Source of the DNA: Ottowia oryzae
GTDB taxonomy: Bacteria > Pseudomonadota > Gammaproteobacteria > Burkholderiales > Burkholderiaceae_C
DNA length: 64,000 nucleotides
Direction: 5' to 3'
NCBI RefSeq assembly: GCF_003008535.1
Contig: NZ_CP027666.1
Span: 2,965,501-3,029,500 of the forward strand
Position 1 is the first letter of the stretch; every line of letters starts with the position of its first letter. This document shows, piece by piece, positions 18,178 through 26,159 of the stretch. The translations under genes were made by a program, and so were the position numbers. The notes beneath the pieces were generated by a model. That model had not been told where the DNA came from. It was given only the letters and a program-made list of their open reading frames with translations, and made no database searches.

Positions 18178-18216
18178 AGAAAAAGGGCCTAGCGTCTGCC
18201 AGGCCCTTGGAATTTT
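18178..18216 (-). terminator. Rho-independent terminator after tRNA-Val
   Basis: On the minus strand AAGGGCCT, a ten-base loop and AGGCCCTT (18208-18201 paired with 18190-18183) form a GC-rich stem. It is followed by TTTTTCTTT. It lies immediately downstream of the tRNA CCA end. Confidence 0.85.
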
Positions 18217-18291
18217 TGGTGGGTGATGCAGGGTTTGAACCTGCGACCCCTGCCGTGTGAAGGCAGTGCTCTACCGCTGAGCTAATCACCC
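18217..18291 (-). tRNA. tRNA-Val (anticodon CAC)
   Basis: A 75-nt cloverleaf can be drawn base by base: acceptor GGGTGAT / ATCACCC, D arm GCTC / GAGC, anticodon arm CTGCC / GGCAG with loop TTCACAC, a five-base variable region, T arm GCAGG / CCTGC with loop TTCAAAC, discriminator A and an encoded CCA. The anticodon CAC reads GUG valine codons. It lies 36 bp downstream of dnaQ, in the same direction, and is followed by its own terminator. Confidence 0.96.
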
Positions 18292-18327
18292 GATCTCTGC
18301 AGCTTTGCACCGCAGCGAAAGATGGAA

Positions 18328-19050
18328 TTATATACCAGTTATTTCCGGCTCAACCACGCGCCACACGGTTTTTCCGCTGCTGGATTTATCCAGCTGCGTC
18401 AGCACCCCGGCGTGGGCGGAAAGCTCCACCTCGTTGGCGCGAATCACGGGCAGGTCCAGCGCGCTGAAGTCGGCCCGGCGCACGCTCACGCCTTGCTGGC
18501 CAACGTCGCCCAGATCAATCAGCAGCGCTTCCTGCCCGCGCGTGAGGGCGATGTACACATCGGCCAGCAACTCGGCGTCCAGCAGCGCGCCGTGCAAGGT
18601 GCGCCCGCTGTTGTCCACGCCCAGCCGGTCGCACAACGCATCCAGGCTGTTGCGTTTGCCTGGGTACAGTTGTTTGGCCATCACCAGCGTGTCGGTGATC
18701 GAGTCAACCCATGTGTTGAACGCGGGCTTGCGCAGGCGCTCCAGCTCGCGGTCCAGAAAGCCGACGTCAAAGGCCGCGTTGTGGATGATGATCTCGGCGT
18801 CTTGCAGGTAGGTCAGCAGATCTTCGGCCACCTCGGCAAACTTGGGCTTGTCGCGCAAGAACTCGGTCGTCAAGCCGTGCACGCGCAGCGCGTCTTCATG
18901 GCTGTCGCGCTCGGGGTTCAGATAGAAGTGCAGGTTGTTGCCGGTCAGGCGGCGGTTCAGCAACTCCACGCAGCCGATCTCGATGATGCGGTCGCCGCTG
19001 TCGGCCGACAGCCCGGTGGTTTCCGTGTCCAGGACGATCTGGCGGGTCAT
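18328..19050 (-). CDS. dnaQ: DNA polymerase III epsilon subunit (3'-5' exonuclease)
   Basis: DnaQ is the proofreading exonuclease of the replicative polymerase core. The 240 residues show the DEDD-type motifs: Exo I with D8 and E10 in VLDTETTG, Exo II in HNAAFDVGFLD and Exo III in LLDAELLADVY with a preceding His. It is the last protein gene of the isc transcript, 12 bp after fdx, an unusual neighbour for iron-sulfur genes but a repeated arrangement in this group as far as I know. No independent promoter is obvious. Confidence 0.94.
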   Translation of the reverse strand: MTRQIVLDTETTGLSADSGDRIIEIGCVELLNRRLTGNNLHFYLNPERDSHEDALRVHGLTTEFLRDKPKFAEVAEDLLTYLQDAEIIIHNAAFDVGFLDRELERLRKPAFNTWVDSITDTLVMAKQLYPGKRNSLDALCDRLGVDNSGRTLHGALLDAELLADVYIALTRGQEALLIDLGDVGQQGVSVRRADFSALDLPVIRANEVELSAHAGVLTQLDKSSSGKTVWRVVEPEITGI

Positions 19051-19062
19051 GCTGCGCGCACC

Positions 19063-19401
19063 TCAGTGGTTTTCTTTGGCGTGGTTGATCGAGTAGCGAG
19101 GAATCTCGATGGTCAGATCTTCCTGACCAACGATGGCCTGGCAGGACAAGCGCGACTGCGGCTCCAGCCCCCAGGCGCGGTCGAGCAGGTCTTCTTCGGC
19201 TTCGACGGGCGCCTCCATGGAATCGTAGCCCTTGCGGACGATGCAGTGGCAGGTGGTGCACGCGCAGCTCATTTCGCAGGCGTGCTCGATCTCGATGCCC
19301 TTGTCCAGCAGGGCTTCGCAGATCGAATCGCCCACGTTGGCCTGGATTTCAGTGCCTTGGGGCGCGTACTCGGGATGGGGAAGAATTTTGATCGTGGGCA
19401 T
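19063..19401 (-). CDS. fdx: ISC-system [2Fe-2S] ferredoxin
   Basis: An adrenodoxin-type ferredoxin of 112 residues that supplies electrons for Fe-S cluster assembly. Cluster ligands are C42, C48, C51 (in CEMSCACTTC) and C87 (in RLSCQAIVG). Two further cysteines, C46 and C53, sit in the same loop and are common in this family. It lies between hscA and dnaQ, each gap 12-19 bp. Confidence 0.95.
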   Translation of the reverse strand: MPTIKILPHPEYAPQGTEIQANVGDSICEALLDKGIEIEHACEMSCACTTCHCIVRKGYDSMEAPVEAEEDLLDRAWGLEPQSRLSCQAIVGQEDLTIEIPRYSINHAKENH

Positions 19402-19420
19402 GTTGGGTATCGCAAGCCGC

Positions 19421-21280
19421 TCAGAGCGACTCGACTTTCTTGCCGGCCAGGGCCTTCTGGATGCCCGCGTTCATGCGCGCAGCCGCAAAGGCTTCGGTGC
19501 CGTGGGCCAAGGCTTCGGTGGCAGATTCGATGGCCGCCGCATCCGTGCTGTTGGCGGCGATGGCGCGCAAAGCCAGCATCAGCGCGTCGATCTCGGCGCG
19601 CTGGGATGCGGCCAACAGGTCGCCATCGGCGTTCAGCGCGCTTTGCGTGGCCAGCAGCATGCGGTCGGCCTCAACACGCGCCTCCACCAGCGCGCGCGCT
19701 TTCACGTCGGCATCGGCGGTGGTGAATGAATCCTGCAGCATGCTGGCGATCTGGTCGTCCGACAGGCCGTAGCTGGGCTTGACGTCGATTTGCGCTTCCA
19801 CGCCACTGGTTTGCTCGCGTGCCGACACGTTCAGCAAACCGTCCGCGTCCACAGTGAAGGTGACGCGGATGCGCGCCGCACCGGCGGCCATCGGCGGAAT
19901 GCCGCGCAGCTCAAACCGCGCCAGGCTGCGGCAGTCCTGCACCAGGTCGCGCTCGCCCTGCACCACGTGCAGGGCGAGCGCGGTCTGGCCGTCTTTGTAG
20001 GTGGTGAAATCCTGCGCCATAGCGACGGGGATGGTCTGGTTGCGCGGCACGATGCGCTCGACCAGCCCGCCCATGGTTTCAATACCCAGCGACAGCGGGA
20101 TCACGTCCAGCAGCAGCAAGTCGCCCGCCGAGTCATTGCCCGCCAACTGGTTGGCCTGCACTGCGGCGCCCAGGGCCACCACTTCGTCGGGGTTGAGGTT
20201 GACCAGCGGGTCGCGCCGGAAGAATTCGGCCACGGCGTGGCGAATCACCGGCATGCGGGTGGAGCCGCCCACCATGACGACGCCCTGAATCTCGCCGGCG
20301 CTCAAGCGCGCATCGCGCAATACGCGCCGCGCGGAAGCGATGCAACGCTCGGTCAACGCGGCCGTAGCGGCTTCAAAATCCGTACGATTCACGTCCAATC
20401 GCACGCTGGCGCCCGCCAGATCAGCGCTGAACGCTACAGTTTCAGAAGCAGTCAACGCCTCTTTGGTTGTGCGCGCGGCCCGCAGCAGGTTGGCGCGGTC
20501 GGTGGGGCTCTCGGCCTTGGCGTCGGCGCGCTGGAGCACCCACTGCGCCAGCGCGCGGTCGTAATCGTCACCGCCCAGGGCCGAGTCACCGCCGGTGGCG
20601 ATCACTTCAAACACGCCCTTGGTCAGCCGCAGGATCGACACGTCGAAGGTGCCGCCGCCCAGGTCGAACACGGCATAAACGCCTTCCACTTCATGGTCCA
20701 GCCCATAGGCCAGGGCCGCCGCGGTGGGCTCGTTGATCAGGCGCAGCACGTTGATGCCTGCCAGGCGGGCCGCGTCCTTGGTGGCTTGGCGTTGAGCATC
20801 ATCAAAGTAGGCGGGCACGGTGATCACGGCGCCGTACAGGTCATCGTTGAAGGTGTCTTCCGCGCGGTAGCGCAGCGTGGCCAGAATCTCGGCGCTGACC
20901 TCGACCGGCGATTTCACGCCCAGCACGGTCTGCACGCCCACCATGCCGGGCTGGTCGACCAGGCGGTAAGGCAGGCGGTCGGCATCGGCCACATCGCTCA
21001 AGCCACGCCCCATCAGGCGCTTGATGGATGAAAGCGTGTTCTCAGGGTCCAGCGCGGCGCTGGCCAGGGCTTCGTCGCCAATCTGGCGGCCGCCGCCCTC
21101 AAGGTAGCGAACCACGCTGGGCAGCAGCACGCGGCCTTGGGCGTCGGGCAGGCATTCGGCCACGCCGTGGCGCACGGCGGCCACCAACGAATGGGTGGTG
21201 CCCAGGTCAATACCCACGGCGATGCGCCGCTGGTGTGGGTCGGGCGATTGGCCCGGTTCGGAAATCTGTAGCAGGGCCAT
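19421..21280 (-). CDS. hscA: Fe-S protein assembly chaperone HscA
   Basis: This specialised Hsp70 helps release clusters from IscU. The ATPase domain starts VGIDLGTTHS and includes the phosphate-2 motif DLGGGTFDVSIL, INEPTAAALAYG and the adenosine motif VMVGGSTRMP. The substrate-binding domain fills roughly 390-600. The frame extends to 21313, but the ATG at 21280 (MALLQISEP) matches HscA N-termini, giving 619 residues. It lies 55 bp downstream of hscB. Confidence 0.95.
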   Translation of the reverse strand: MALLQISEPGQSPDPHQRRIAVGIDLGTTHSLVAAVRHGVAECLPDAQGRVLLPSVVRYLEGGGRQIGDEALASAALDPENTLSSIKRLMGRGLSDVADADRLPYRLVDQPGMVGVQTVLGVKSPVEVSAEILATLRYRAEDTFNDDLYGAVITVPAYFDDAQRQATKDAARLAGINVLRLINEPTAAALAYGLDHEVEGVYAVFDLGGGTFDVSILRLTKGVFEVIATGGDSALGGDDYDRALAQWVLQRADAKAESPTDRANLLRAARTTKEALTASETVAFSADLAGASVRLDVNRTDFEAATAALTERCIASARRVLRDARLSAGEIQGVVMVGGSTRMPVIRHAVAEFFRRDPLVNLNPDEVVALGAAVQANQLAGNDSAGDLLLLDVIPLSLGIETMGGLVERIVPRNQTIPVAMAQDFTTYKDGQTALALHVVQGERDLVQDCRSLARFELRGIPPMAAGAARIRVTFTVDADGLLNVSAREQTSGVEAQIDVKPSYGLSDDQIASMLQDSFTTADADVKARALVEARVEADRMLLATQSALNADGDLLAASQRAEIDALMLALRAIAANSTDAAAIESATEALAHGTEAFAAARMNAGIQKALAGKKVESL

Positions 21281-21335
21281 GAATTGCCGCATCGCCGCGA
21301 AGCGCTGGGCCACCGCCCTGCTCCGCCGCGCATGC

Positions 21336-21857
21336 TTATCTCGTTTCTAAGGTCTCGTGGCGCCGGTCGATGTCGGCGGCCAGTTTGTCCAGGAACATCA
21401 GCGCGCGCACCGACTGCGCCGCGCCCGACCAGTCCTTCTGGTCGTCCAGCTGTTGCTCTATTTTTTGCAGCAGGTCGCGCGCCAGCTGTGTGCTCTCGGC
21501 GCTGATTTCATCCAAAGCCTCGCCGGTGTGCGCATCGTCCAGCTGCTCGCGCAAATCCATCTGCTGCATGAGGAACTCGGTCGGCATGGCCGTGTTGTTC
21601 TCGGCCTCGATCGGCGCACCGTTCAGCTCGCACAGGTAGGCAGCGCGGCGCTGCGGGTCTTTCAGGCGCTGGTACGCCTCGTTGATGCGCGCAGACCACT
21701 GCATGGCCACGCGCTGGGCGGCGGCGCCCTGCGCGGCGAAGCGGTCGGGGTGCACTTCGCGCTGCAGCTCTTTCCAGCGCGCGTCCAGCTGGGCGCGATC
21801 CTGCGCAAAGCGCGCGGGCACGGCAAACAGCTCAAAGTCGGTGGATTGAAGGTTCAT
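21336..21857 (-). CDS. hscB: Fe-S protein assembly co-chaperone HscB
   Basis: HscB is the J-domain partner that delivers IscU to HscA. The 173 residues contain the HPD tripeptide at 36-38 in LQREVHPDRF, followed by the C-terminal three-helix IscU-binding domain (about 85-170). The ATG at 21857 begins MNLQSTDFELF and overlaps the stop of the preceding Cys-rich ORF by four bases. Confidence 0.93.
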   Translation of the reverse strand: MNLQSTDFELFAVPARFAQDRAQLDARWKELQREVHPDRFAAQGAAAQRVAMQWSARINEAYQRLKDPQRRAAYLCELNGAPIEAENNTAMPTEFLMQQMDLREQLDDAHTGEALDEISAESTQLARDLLQKIEQQLDDQKDWSGAAQSVRALMFLDKLAADIDRRHETLETR

Positions 21858-22081
21858 GATGCAGCTTGGCGGACCATGCCGGCGGGCAACTCGGCCAACG
21901 CCTGGGCTGGCGCGCGCACGTCCCAAATGTCAACGCAGCAGCCGCAGCCCTGGTTGTCGGCGCACTGGATGCGCGGGCCCCAGCGCTGAAACCACGCGTT
22001 CATGGCCATCACCTCGCGCTCGTTGTCGATGGTGACGCTGACCGTGGCGCGGGCTGCTGGCTGCGCGGCGGCGGCGTTCAT
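21854..22081 (-). CDS. Cys-rich small protein inside the isc operon
   Basis: This 75-residue protein has four cysteines in a short span: C40, C46, C48 and C49 within IQCADNQGCGCCVDIWDV. Such a cluster could bind metal or a cluster, or form disulfides. It has no signal peptide. The ATG is one base after the iscA stop and its own stop overlaps the hscB start (ATGA), so it is clearly a cistron of the operon. It is not one of the classical Isc proteins (it is not IscX). Any role in Fe-S assembly is inferred from position only. Confidence 0.72.
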   Translation of the reverse strand: MNAAAAQPAARATVSVTIDNEREVMAMNAWFQRWGPRIQCADNQGCGCCVDIWDVRAPAQALAELPAGMVRQAAS

Positions 22082-22082
22082 C

Positions 22083-22406
22083 TCAGATGCGGAAGCTCTC
22101 ACCACATCCGCAGCGGTCGCGCTCGTTCGGGTTGCTGAAGCGAAAGCCCTCGTTCAGCCCTTCGCGCACGTAATCCAGCTCTGTCCCGTCGATGTAGGCC
22201 AGGCTTTTGGGGTCGACCATCAGCTTCACGCCGTGCTGCTCAAAGAGGGCGTCTTCGGGCGCCACGTCGTCCACGTACTCCAGCTTGTAGGCCAGGCCGG
22301 AGCAGCCCGTGGTCTTGACGCCCAGGCGCACGCCCACGCCCTTGCCGCGCTTGCTGAGGTATTTGGTGACATGCCGCGCTGCGGCTTCAGTGAGAGAGAC
22401 GGCCAT
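22083..22406 (-). CDS. iscA: A-type Fe-S carrier IscA
   Basis: IscA is a cluster carrier or iron donor in the ISC pathway. The 107 residues carry the three conserved cysteines C35 (TTGCSGLAY), C99 and C101 (RCGCGESF). It follows the cupin gene by 27 bp and is one base from the next small gene. Confidence 0.95.
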   Translation of the reverse strand: MAVSLTEAAARHVTKYLSKRGKGVGVRLGVKTTGCSGLAYKLEYVDDVAPEDALFEQHGVKLMVDPKSLAYIDGTELDYVREGLNEGFRFSNPNERDRCGCGESFRI

Positions 22407-22433
22407 GGCCTAGCAATCCGATTTCCGTGAACT

Positions 22434-22757
22434 TCAAAGCGCGATCGTGACCAGCACCGAGGCCGACTCGATCGCAGTGAGCGCGTGTTCGACACCGCCC
22501 GCGACATACATCAAATGCCCCGTCGGCAAGTCGTGCGACGCAGCCGCCACATCGACCCGCACCACGCCTTCCAGACACTGGATGGTGATCTCGCCCGGCA
22601 CGTGGTGCGGCGGCATGCGGTGGCCGGCGGGCAGCACCAGGCGCATCACTTCGAGCTGGTTCGACTTGAACAACGCGATGGATTGCGCGCCATCGATGCG
22701 CGCGCCGTACGGCCGCACATCGATCACATCGCCGGAACTAGCGTGCTGCAGCGCCAT
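22434..22757 (-). CDS. cupin-domain protein within the isc operon
   Basis: This 107-residue single-domain cupin has a recognisable motif 1 (GHRMPPHHVPGEITIQCLEG) with metal-type His residues. Motif 2 is only weakly conserved (LPTGHLMYVAGGVEHAL). It sits seven bases after iscU and 27 before iscA, so it is co-transcribed. Cupins are not part of the classical isc set. A role in sensing or handling a metal or small ligand is speculation. Confidence 0.78.
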   Translation of the reverse strand: MALQHASSGDVIDVRPYGARIDGAQSIALFKSNQLEVMRLVLPAGHRMPPHHVPGEITIQCLEGVVRVDVAAASHDLPTGHLMYVAGGVEHALTAIESASVLVTIAL

Positions 22758-22763
22758 GGCAGA

Positions 22764-23150
22764 TCAGGCCGCGTGCTTCTTGCGGTAGTCGTCCACCGCT
22801 GCCTTGATGGCGTCTTCGGCCAGGATCGAGCAGTGGATCTTCACCGGCGGCAGCGCCAGTTCTTCGGCGATCTGGCTGTTCTTCAGCGTGGCGGCTTCAT
22901 CCACCGTCTTGCCCTTCACCCACTCGGTGACGAGCGACGACGAGGCAATGGCCGAGCCGCAGCCGTAAGTCTTGAAGCGCGCGTCTTCGATCACGCCGGT
23001 TTGCGGGTTCACCTTGATCTGCAGCTTCATCACGTCGCCGCAGGCGGGTGCGCCGACCATGCCGGTGCCCACGCTGTCGTCGCCCTTGTCAAAGCTGCCG
23101 ACGTTGCGGGGGTTCTCGTAATGGTCGATGACTTTTTCAGAATAGGCCAT
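22764..23150 (-). CDS. iscU: Fe-S cluster assembly scaffold IscU
   Basis: IscU is the scaffold on which [2Fe-2S] clusters are built from IscS sulfur. The 128 residues contain the ligands C37 (PACGD with D39), C64 (YGCGSA) and C107 (IHCSIL), plus the HscA-recognition LPPVK at 100-104. The upstream gap to iscS holds a palindromic repeat copy. Confidence 0.97.
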   Translation of the reverse strand: MAYSEKVIDHYENPRNVGSFDKGDDSVGTGMVGAPACGDVMKLQIKVNPQTGVIEDARFKTYGCGSAIASSSLVTEWVKGKTVDEAATLKNSQIAEELALPPVKIHCSILAEDAIKAAVDDYRKKHAA

Positions 23151-23163
23151 GGCTTTACTCCTG

Positions 23164-23209
23164 TTTTAATAGCTGCCCGCGCTGGTGCACAGTGCGCTGC
23201 GGGCCGAAA
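23164..23209 (+). repeat. intergenic palindromic repeat, copy 3
   Basis: TTTTAATAGCTGCCCGCGC, a short loop, then GCGCTGCGGGCCGAAA. It lies in the 71-bp gap between iscS and iscU. A hairpin here could alter the relative levels of the scaffold and the desulfurase, but no T-run follows in the transcribed (minus) direction. Confidence 0.75.
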
Positions 23210-23221
23210 CCGTTCAAAGAA

Positions 23222-24442
23222 TCAATGGGCGGCCCATTGAATGGTGCTGAGGTCCACACCGTCCTGGTGCATTTCCCACAGGGGGCTCAGCTCGCGCAGC
23301 TTGACGACGTTCTCGCGAATCGCCTTCACTGCGGCGTCGATGTCTTCCTCGGTCGAAAAGCGGCCGATGGTGATGCGCAGGCTGCTGTGCGCCAGCTCGT
23401 CGCTGCGGCCCAGGGCGCGCAGCACGTAGCTGGGCTCCAGGCTGGCCGACGTGCAGGCCGAGCCGCTGGAGACGGCCAGGCCCTTGATGCCCATGATCAG
23501 CGACTCGCCTTCGACGAAGTTGAAGCTCATGTTGATGTTCTGCGGCACGCGCTGCGTGGGGTGGCCGTTGATGAACACTTCATCCAGGCCCTTCATGCCA
23601 TCCACAAAGCGCTTGTGCAGCGCCCAGGCTTTCTCGTTGTCCTTGGCCATCTCTTCCTTGGCGATGCGAAAAGCCTCGCCCATGCCCACGATCTGGTGCG
23701 TGGCCAGCGTGCCCGAGCGCATGCCGCGCTCATGCCCGCCGCCGTGCATCTGCGCCTCCAGGCGCACGCGGGGCTTGCGGCGCACGTACAGCGCGCCAAT
23801 GCCTTTGGGGCCGTAGGTCTTATGGCTGGCCAGGCTCATCAAGTCCACGGGCAGCTTTTTCACGTCGATCTCGACCTTGCCGGTGGCCTGCGCCGCATCG
23901 ACGTGGAAGATGATGCCGTGCTCGCGGCACACTTTGCCGATGGCTTCGATGTCCTGAATCACGCCAATTTCGTTGTTCACGAACATGACGCTGGCCAGAA
24001 TCGTGTCGGGGCGAATCGCGGCCTTGAACTTCTCGATGTCGATCAAGCCGTCTTGCTGCACGTCCAGGTAAGTCACCTCGAAGCCCTGGCGTTCCAGCTC
24101 GCGCATGGTGTCCAGCACGGCCTTGTGCTCGGTCTTGACGGTGATCAGGTGCTTGCCCTTGCCTTTGTAGAACTGGGCTGCGCCTTTGATGGCGAGGTTG
24201 TTGGATTCGGTGGCGCCGCTGGTCCAGACGATCTCGCGCGGGTCGGCGCCGATCAGGTCGGCCACCTGTTCGCGCGCTTTTTCAACGGCCTTTTCCGCTT
24301 CCCAGCCCCACGCGTGGCTGCGGCTGGCGGGGTTGCCGAACTGTTCGCGCAACCACGGGATCATGGCGTCCACCACCCGCGGATCGACGGGCGTGGTGGC
24401 GGCGTAGTCCATGTAGATGGGGAAATGCGGGGTCTGGCTCAT
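23222..24442 (-). CDS. iscS: cysteine desulfurase IscS
   Basis: This PLP enzyme takes sulfur from L-cysteine for Fe-S clusters and tRNA thiolation. The 406 residues show H106 (TEHKAVL), the PLP lysine K208 (ASHKTYGPKG) and the active-site cysteine C330 (SSGSACTSAS) in the long group-I loop. It lies about 70 bp after iscR. Confidence 0.97.
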   Translation of the reverse strand: MSQTPHFPIYMDYAATTPVDPRVVDAMIPWLREQFGNPASRSHAWGWEAEKAVEKAREQVADLIGADPREIVWTSGATESNNLAIKGAAQFYKGKGKHLITVKTEHKAVLDTMRELERQGFEVTYLDVQQDGLIDIEKFKAAIRPDTILASVMFVNNEIGVIQDIEAIGKVCREHGIIFHVDAAQATGKVEIDVKKLPVDLMSLASHKTYGPKGIGALYVRRKPRVRLEAQMHGGGHERGMRSGTLATHQIVGMGEAFRIAKEEMAKDNEKAWALHKRFVDGMKGLDEVFINGHPTQRVPQNINMSFNFVEGESLIMGIKGLAVSSGSACTSASLEPSYVLRALGRSDELAHSSLRITIGRFSTEEDIDAAVKAIRENVVKLRELSPLWEMHQDGVDLSTIQWAAH

Positions 24443-24513
24443 CGCAGTGTTCTCAGTTTTCGGAATGTCTTCGATGTGCGGGCGGCGCCAAGCGGCAGCC
24501 GGCCCGCAGGCGG

Positions 24514-25047
24514 TTACTTGGAGGCGACTTCGCCCAGGGCAAAGACCGAATTGGGCGCGTTGATGCGGATCGGCTTGACCACGGGCGAGCTGGAGATGGC
24601 GCGCTTGGTGGCGGGTTTGCCCTCCACTTCAACGCCGTGGGCGTGCTGGTCGTCCACCAGCTTTTGCAGCGTGACGGATTCCAGGAATTCCAGCATGCGG
24701 GCGTTCAGCGAAGTCCACAGGTCGTGCGTCATGCAGCGGCCACCGTCGCCGTGGCAGTTTTCCTTGCCGCCGCAGTGCGTGGCGTCCAGCGGCTCGTCGA
24801 CCGACGTAATGATGTCGGCCACCGTGATCTCACTGGCCTTGCGGCCCAGCGAATAGCCGCCGCCCGGGCCGCGGGTGGATTCCACCAGCTCGTGACGACG
24901 CAGCTTGCCAAAGAGCTGCTCCAGGTACGACAGCGAAATTTGCTGGCGCTGGCTGATCGCCGCCAGAGTGACCGGACCGCTGCCCTGACGCAGGGCCAGG
25001 TCGATCATGGCGGTGACGGCAAACCGACCTTTGGTGGTGAGGCGCAT
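24514..25047 (-). CDS. iscR: Fe-S cluster-responsive regulator IscR
   Basis: An Rrf2-family repressor that binds a [2Fe-2S] cluster and represses the isc operon when clusters are plentiful. The 177 residues hold a winged helix (about 1-65) and the cluster ligands C92, C98 and C105, with H108 close by (HCGGKENCHGDGGRCMTH). The spacing between the second and third Cys is one residue longer than in E. coli. The first gene of the operon, preceded by an IscR-like site over its promoter. Confidence 0.95.
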   Translation of the reverse strand: MRLTTKGRFAVTAMIDLALRQGSGPVTLAAISQRQQISLSYLEQLFGKLRRHELVESTRGPGGGYSLGRKASEITVADIITSVDEPLDATHCGGKENCHGDGGRCMTHDLWTSLNARMLEFLESVTLQKLVDDQHAHGVEVEGKPATKRAISSSPVVKPIRINAPNSVFALGEVASK

Positions 25048-25139
25048 CTGGAACTCCTAAGGTGTTCTGGACCGCTGCAACACGTGAAGCTCGCCCAGGT
25101 GGACTGGCCGGTGGGCCGCTAGAAAACCGCGGGCCGGTC

Positions 25140-25165
25140 AATTCCGAGTGATTTCCTCAAGTATA
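25140..25165 (-). promoter_or_regulatory. isc promoter -10 and candidate type-1 IscR site
   Basis: On the minus strand TATACT (25165-25160) is a good -10, with no strong -35. Overlapping and following it, 25164-25140 fits the E. coli type-1 IscR pattern (ATASYYGACTR-WWW-YAGTCRRSTAT) at roughly 19 of 25 positions, including ATACTTGA in the left half and ACTCGG in the right. The site covers the start of transcription, which fits autorepression. About 105 nt of leader would precede iscR. Confidence 0.55.
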
Positions 25166-25528
25166 CCGCAAATCCGACCAAACTCAGGGGATTTCCCCTA
25201 CCAACTGCTTGATCAACGTGCTACGAGGGGTTTCAGGCTGCCGTGTGCATGAGCAAGACACTGCAGCAGCCCCATGACAAAACGCCAGGCAAGACCGCGT
25301 CGCCGGAATGCGGGGGCCGTGATTATGGCCATGCCCTGGCCAGCCCGGCCATCGCCAATCTAGGCTTGGCCGCCTTCAGGGCGCATCGTGCACTCAGATT
25401 TGTCCTACATCAGTTTCATCGCACGCCGACGTGGCAGAGTGGCGCTTACACCTAAATTACGCACCGTAAGGCGGGGGACGGTCTCTCGCCTGACTGGATT
25501 TCAACGAATCGTACAGAGGGCTTCTTTC
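25166..25528. other. intergenic region between iscR and the BON gene
   Basis: This stretch between divergent genes holds the upstream side of the isc promoter. The rest has no recognisable gene; short open frames give no protein-like sequence. AGAGGG near 25514-25519 is the ribosome-binding site of the BON gene. I could not identify that gene's promoter. Confidence 0.4.
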
Positions 25529-26017
25529 ATGAACAACTTCATCCACCGCATCACCCTGATTGCTGCTGGCGCCGCCTTGGCCATGGGCTTGGCCGCCTGC
25601 AACAAGAACGACGACCGTACCGCCGGCCAGAAGCTCGATTCGGCGATTGCCAAAACCGACGCCGCAGCCGATGAGGCGAAAGCCAAAGCTGCTGCAGCCG
25701 CTGACGACGCCAAAGCCGCCGCAGACCGCGCCGGCGCAGACGTTCGCGCTGGCGCTTCTGATCTGGCAGCCAGCGCCAGCGCTGCGGCATCGGCCGTGGG
25801 CGACGCCCTGGACGACGCATCGATCACCGCGTCGGTCAAGGCTGGCTTGGCCAAAGATCCCGATCTGAGCGCCTTGAAGATCGACGTAGACACCAAAAAC
25901 GGCACAGTGACCCTGCAAGGCCCTGCCCCCACCGCCGCGGCCAAAGACCGCGCTGCCGCCATCGCCCGCGACACCAAGGGCGTGACCGGCGTGGCCAACC
26001 TGCTCAAGGTGGGCTGA
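25529..26017 (+). CDS. BON-domain lipoprotein
   Basis: The 162 residues begin with a lipoprotein signal ending LAAC (lipidated C24). An Ala/Asp/Lys-rich helical stretch follows (about 35-90), then one BON domain (about 95-160: DASITASVKAGL, LKIDVDTKNGTVTLQG, ATKG-like end). BON proteins of the OsmY/DolP type bind phospholipid and respond to envelope stress. The ATG at 25529 is 10 bases after AGAGGG; upstream frame extension is not protein-like. Followed by a strong two-way terminator. Confidence 0.86.
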   Translation: MNNFIHRITLIAAGAALAMGLAACNKNDDRTAGQKLDSAIAKTDAAADEAKAKAAAAADDAKAAADRAGADVRAGASDLAASASAAASAVGDALDDASITASVKAGLAKDPDLSALKIDVDTKNGTVTLQGPAPTAAAKDRAAAIARDTKGVTGVANLLKVG

Positions 26018-26074
26018 TCGGCCAGGGGCAGCGCGCCGGATTCGCACCGGCACGCCACCCCAGCTTTTGAGCAT

Positions 26075-26121
26075 AAAAATAGCGGCCAGCGCAGGATGCA
26101 CCTGCGCTGGCCGCTATTTTT
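26075..26121. terminator. two-way terminator formed by palindromic repeat copy 4
   Basis: A perfect 21-bp inverted repeat (26075-26095 and 26101-26121, loop ATGCA) with A5 at one end and T5, extending to T7, at the other. The core CGGCCAGCGCAGG matches the repeat family. It lies between the converging BON and uvrB genes and can terminate both. Confidence 0.92.
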
Positions 26122-26159
26122 TTAGAAGCAAACCGGCTGATTTCACTCAGGCAGGCAAG

